7,670 bases of DNA from Alphaproteobacteria bacterium (GTDB taxonomy: Bacteria; Pseudomonadota; Alphaproteobacteria; Micropepsales; Micropepsaceae): the NCBI GenBank assembly GCA_028869725.1, contig JAGWRJ010000724.1:1-7670 (forward strand). Reading direction: 5' to 3'. Positions 5,980-7,670 of the stretch are shown in pieces. The notes under the pieces were generated by a model, which made no database searches, was not told the origin of the DNA, and was given only the letters and a program-made list of their open reading frames with translations. The position numbers were made by a program, and so were the translations under genes. The first letter of the stretch is position 1; each line of letters opens with the position of its first letter.

Positions 5980-7140
5980 ATGATTGACGCCATCGCCCTT
6001 GCCCAGGACCTTATCCGCTGCCCGTCGGTAACACCAAAGGATGGTGGAGCTCTTGGCGTGCTGGAAGCGGCACTGACCCCGCTGGGGTTTCGCTGCCACC
6101 GCCTGCACTTTGACGAGGCTGGAACCGAAGGGGTCGACAACCTTTATGCACGGCTGGGTAGCCACGGGCCCCATTTTGGCTTTGCCGGCCACACTGATGT
6201 TGTACCGGTGGGCGACCTTTCGGCCTGGACGACAGACCCGTTTGGCGCCGAGATCCGCGATGGCATCCTTTATGGCCGGGGCGCTGCCGACATGAAATCC
6301 GCCATCGCGGCCTTCGTCGCGGCCTGCGCGCGCGTGCTCGCCAGCGGTCGGCCACGCGGCTCGATCTCGCTTCTGATCACTGGCGATGAGGAAGGCGTCT
6401 CCATCAATGGCACCCGCAAGATGCTCTCGTGGATGCGCGCGCAAGGAGAGCAGCTCGATCACTGTCTCGTCGGCGAGCCCACCGCAGCGGCCCGCTCGGG
6501 TGATACCCTTAAAATCGGCCGGCGCGGCTCGATGCATGTCTTCTTTACCGTGCGCGGGGTTCAGGGCCATACCGCCTATCCGCAGCGTGCACTCAATCCC
6601 ATCCCCATTCTGGCGACGCTCGTCAGCGAACTTGCAGGTGAGCCGCTGGACGAAGGCACCGAACATTTTGAGCCCTCGACTCTCGTATTTACGAGCTTCG
6701 ATGTCGGCAACAGTGCCGGCAATGTCTCTCCTGCCGTCGCCCGTGCACGCTGCAATATCCGCTTCAACGATCTGCACAGCCCGCAATCACTGGAACAGCG
6801 TCTGCGGGCGCGGGCCGATGCAGTTGCTGCACGCATGGGCGGACAGATCAGCCTCGAAACCAGCGTCAGCGGCGAAGCATTCCTGACGCAGCCCGGCAGC
6901 TTTACCAGGCTTATCGCCCAGGCGGCGCGGGCGGTCACGCAGGAAGAACCCGAGCTGTCGACCGGCGGCGGGACTTCGGATGCGCGCTTTATCAAGGACA
7001 TGTGTCCGGTGGCAGAACTCGGTCTTCCCGGAACCACCATGCACAAGGTCGATGAATGCATGCCGGTTCGCGAGATCGCGCAGCTGACCGACATCTATGC
7101 TGCGCTCCTTGCGGCCTATTTTGACACCCCGCCCGTATGA
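5980..7140 (+). CDS. dapE: Succinyl-diaminopimelate desuccinylase
   Basis: Zinc metallopeptidase-fold (M20) enzyme. It hydrolyses N-succinyl-LL-diaminopimelate to succinate and LL-diaminopimelate in the succinylase branch of lysine/DAP synthesis, in the cytoplasm. Its 386-aa length is typical. Active-site residues are all present: His71 and Asp73 in GHTDVVPVGD; bridging Asp104 in GRGAADMKS; catalytic Glu137 followed by Glu138 in GDEEG; Glu166 in GEPT; His355 in TMHKVDE. The dimerisation-domain signature GRRGS (180-184) and the active-site His197 in GHTAYP are also there, and these separate DapE from other M20 peptidases such as ArgE. The start MIDAIALAQDLIRCPSVTP matches the family N-terminus. 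There is no recognisable Shine-Dalgarno ahead of it, so a leaderless or very short-leader transcript is possible. The TGA at 7138-7140 overlaps the murI ATG. Its product feeds DapF and then LysA, encoded upstream in this window. Confidence 0.97.
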   Translation: MIDAIALAQDLIRCPSVTPKDGGALGVLEAALTPLGFRCHRLHFDEAGTEGVDNLYARLGSHGPHFGFAGHTDVVPVGDLSAWTTDPFGAEIRDGILYGRGAADMKSAIAAFVAACARVLASGRPRGSISLLITGDEEGVSINGTRKMLSWMRAQGEQLDHCLVGEPTAAARSGDTLKIGRRGSMHVFFTVRGVQGHTAYPQRALNPIPILATLVSELAGEPLDEGTEHFEPSTLVFTSFDVGNSAGNVSPAVARARCNIRFNDLHSPQSLEQRLRARADAVAARMGGQISLETSVSGEAFLTQPGSFTRLIAQAARAVTQEEPELSTGGGTSDARFIKDMCPVAELGLPGTTMHKVDECMPVREIAQLTDIYAALLAAYFDTPPV

Positions 7141-7670
7141 ATCAGGCTGCCATCGGCATCTTCGATTCCGGCATGGGTGGGTTGACCGTGATGCGCGCCC
7201 TGAAGGCTGCATTGCCCGCGGAGCGCTTCATCTACCTTGGTGACACTGCCCGTCTTCCCTACGGCACCAAGAGTGCGGCAACGGTGCGCCGTTATGCGGT
7301 GCAGGCAGCAGGTGCTCTCGCCCGGCGCGAGGTCAAACTGATCGTGATCGCCTGCAATACCGCAAGCCTTGCTGCCTGGGAGCTTGCTCAACGCTTCGCA
7401 CCACTACCGGTTCTCGGGGTCATCGAGCCAGGTGCGGCAGCAGCCCTCGCGGTGGCGCCCCAAGGGCCCATCGCGGTTCTGGCCACCGAGGGAACGGTGA
7501 AGGAGGGTGCCTATGTGCGGGCACTGGGTAGCCGAGCACAGGTCGTGCAGCAGGCCTGTCCGCTCTTCGTACCTCTTGCCGAAGAAGGAATCACCGAGGG
7601 CGCGATTGCCGAGCTGGTGGTGCGGCATTATCTGGAGCCGGTCCTTGCCCTGCGCCCGGCTCCGCGGGCG
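7137..7670 (+). CDS. murI: Glutamate racemase, 3'-truncated by window edge
   Basis: Cofactor-independent racemase making D-glutamate from L-glutamate for the peptidoglycan stem peptide, in the cytoplasm. The first 178 residues are visible and the frame is open to the last base. Motifs are: GIFDSGMGGLTV with Asp10 and Ser11; YLGDTARLPYGTKS (PYG at 41-43); ACNTAS with the first catalytic Cys73; and GVIEPGA at about 94-100. The second catalytic Cys, in the GCTHYP motif of the family, would come just beyond the window end, so its presence cannot be judged. The ATG at 7137 overlaps the dapE stop (ATGA) and lacks a clear ribosome binding site, so translational coupling to dapE is likely. The pairing makes sense because D-Glu and DAP are consecutive residues of the same peptide. 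Family assignment is very secure. Confidence 0.96.
   Translation, partial: MNQAAIGIFDSGMGGLTVMRALKAALPAERFIYLGDTARLPYGTKSAATVRRYAVQAAGALARREVKLIVIACNTASLAAWELAQRFAPLPVLGVIEPGAAAALAVAPQGPIAVLATEGTVKEGAYVRALGSRAQVVQQACPLFVPLAEEGITEGAIAELVVRHYLEPVLALRPAPRA

Noticed and set aside
5890..6786. 298-codon open frame on the minus strand opposite dapE
   Set aside because: It lies over a dapE frame with every catalytic residue intact and overlaps the SDR start in another frame. No family motif is seen in its translation.

Overview
The window is a compact, GC-rich stretch of bacterial chromosome carrying housekeeping genes. It most likely comes from an alphaproteobacterium. The main reason is the large TIGR02302/DUF4175-type membrane protein directly downstream of lysA, in the order argH - small lipoprotein - lysA - TIGR02302, which from general knowledge I associate with that class. 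A finer placement (for example Sphingomonadales) would be a guess. No RNA genes, mobile elements, CRISPR arrays or large repeats were seen, and coding density is close to 100%.

Layout. Positions 2-5079 (+) hold a tightly overlapping gene chain. It consists of argH (5' end cut off by the window), a 48-aa lipoprotein resembling LptM/YifL (ATGA overlap with argH), lysA (1-nt TAATG overlap) and an 801-aa three-pass membrane protein of unknown function (53-nt overlap with lysA). Positions 5063-5920 (-) hold a lone short-chain dehydrogenase/reductase (SDR). Its 3' end overlaps the 3' end of the membrane-protein gene by 17 nt. A 59-nt divergent spacer (5921-5979) separates the SDR from dapE (5980-7140, +). 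dapE overlaps murI (7137 to the window end, +, truncated) by ATGA.

How the genes fit together. ArgH makes arginine. DapE makes LL-diaminopimelate, the direct precursor of the meso-diaminopimelate (DAP) that LysA decarboxylates to lysine and that is also built into peptidoglycan. MurI supplies D-glutamate, the residue next to DAP in the peptidoglycan stem peptide. The lipoprotein (probably tied to LPS-transport assembly) and the uncharacterised membrane protein add an envelope theme. The SDR has no visible link to these pathways and looks like an independent gene.

The points most worth a second look are: the tiny lipoprotein, which is easily missed by gene callers; the uncharacterised membrane protein with a large predicted periplasmic part; the SDR with His where the family's catalytic-tetrad Asn normally sits; the possibility that dapE is read from a leaderless transcript; and the convergent overlap in which both stop codons fall in a small inverted repeat. 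Nothing in the window amounts to a clearly new defence or mobile system.
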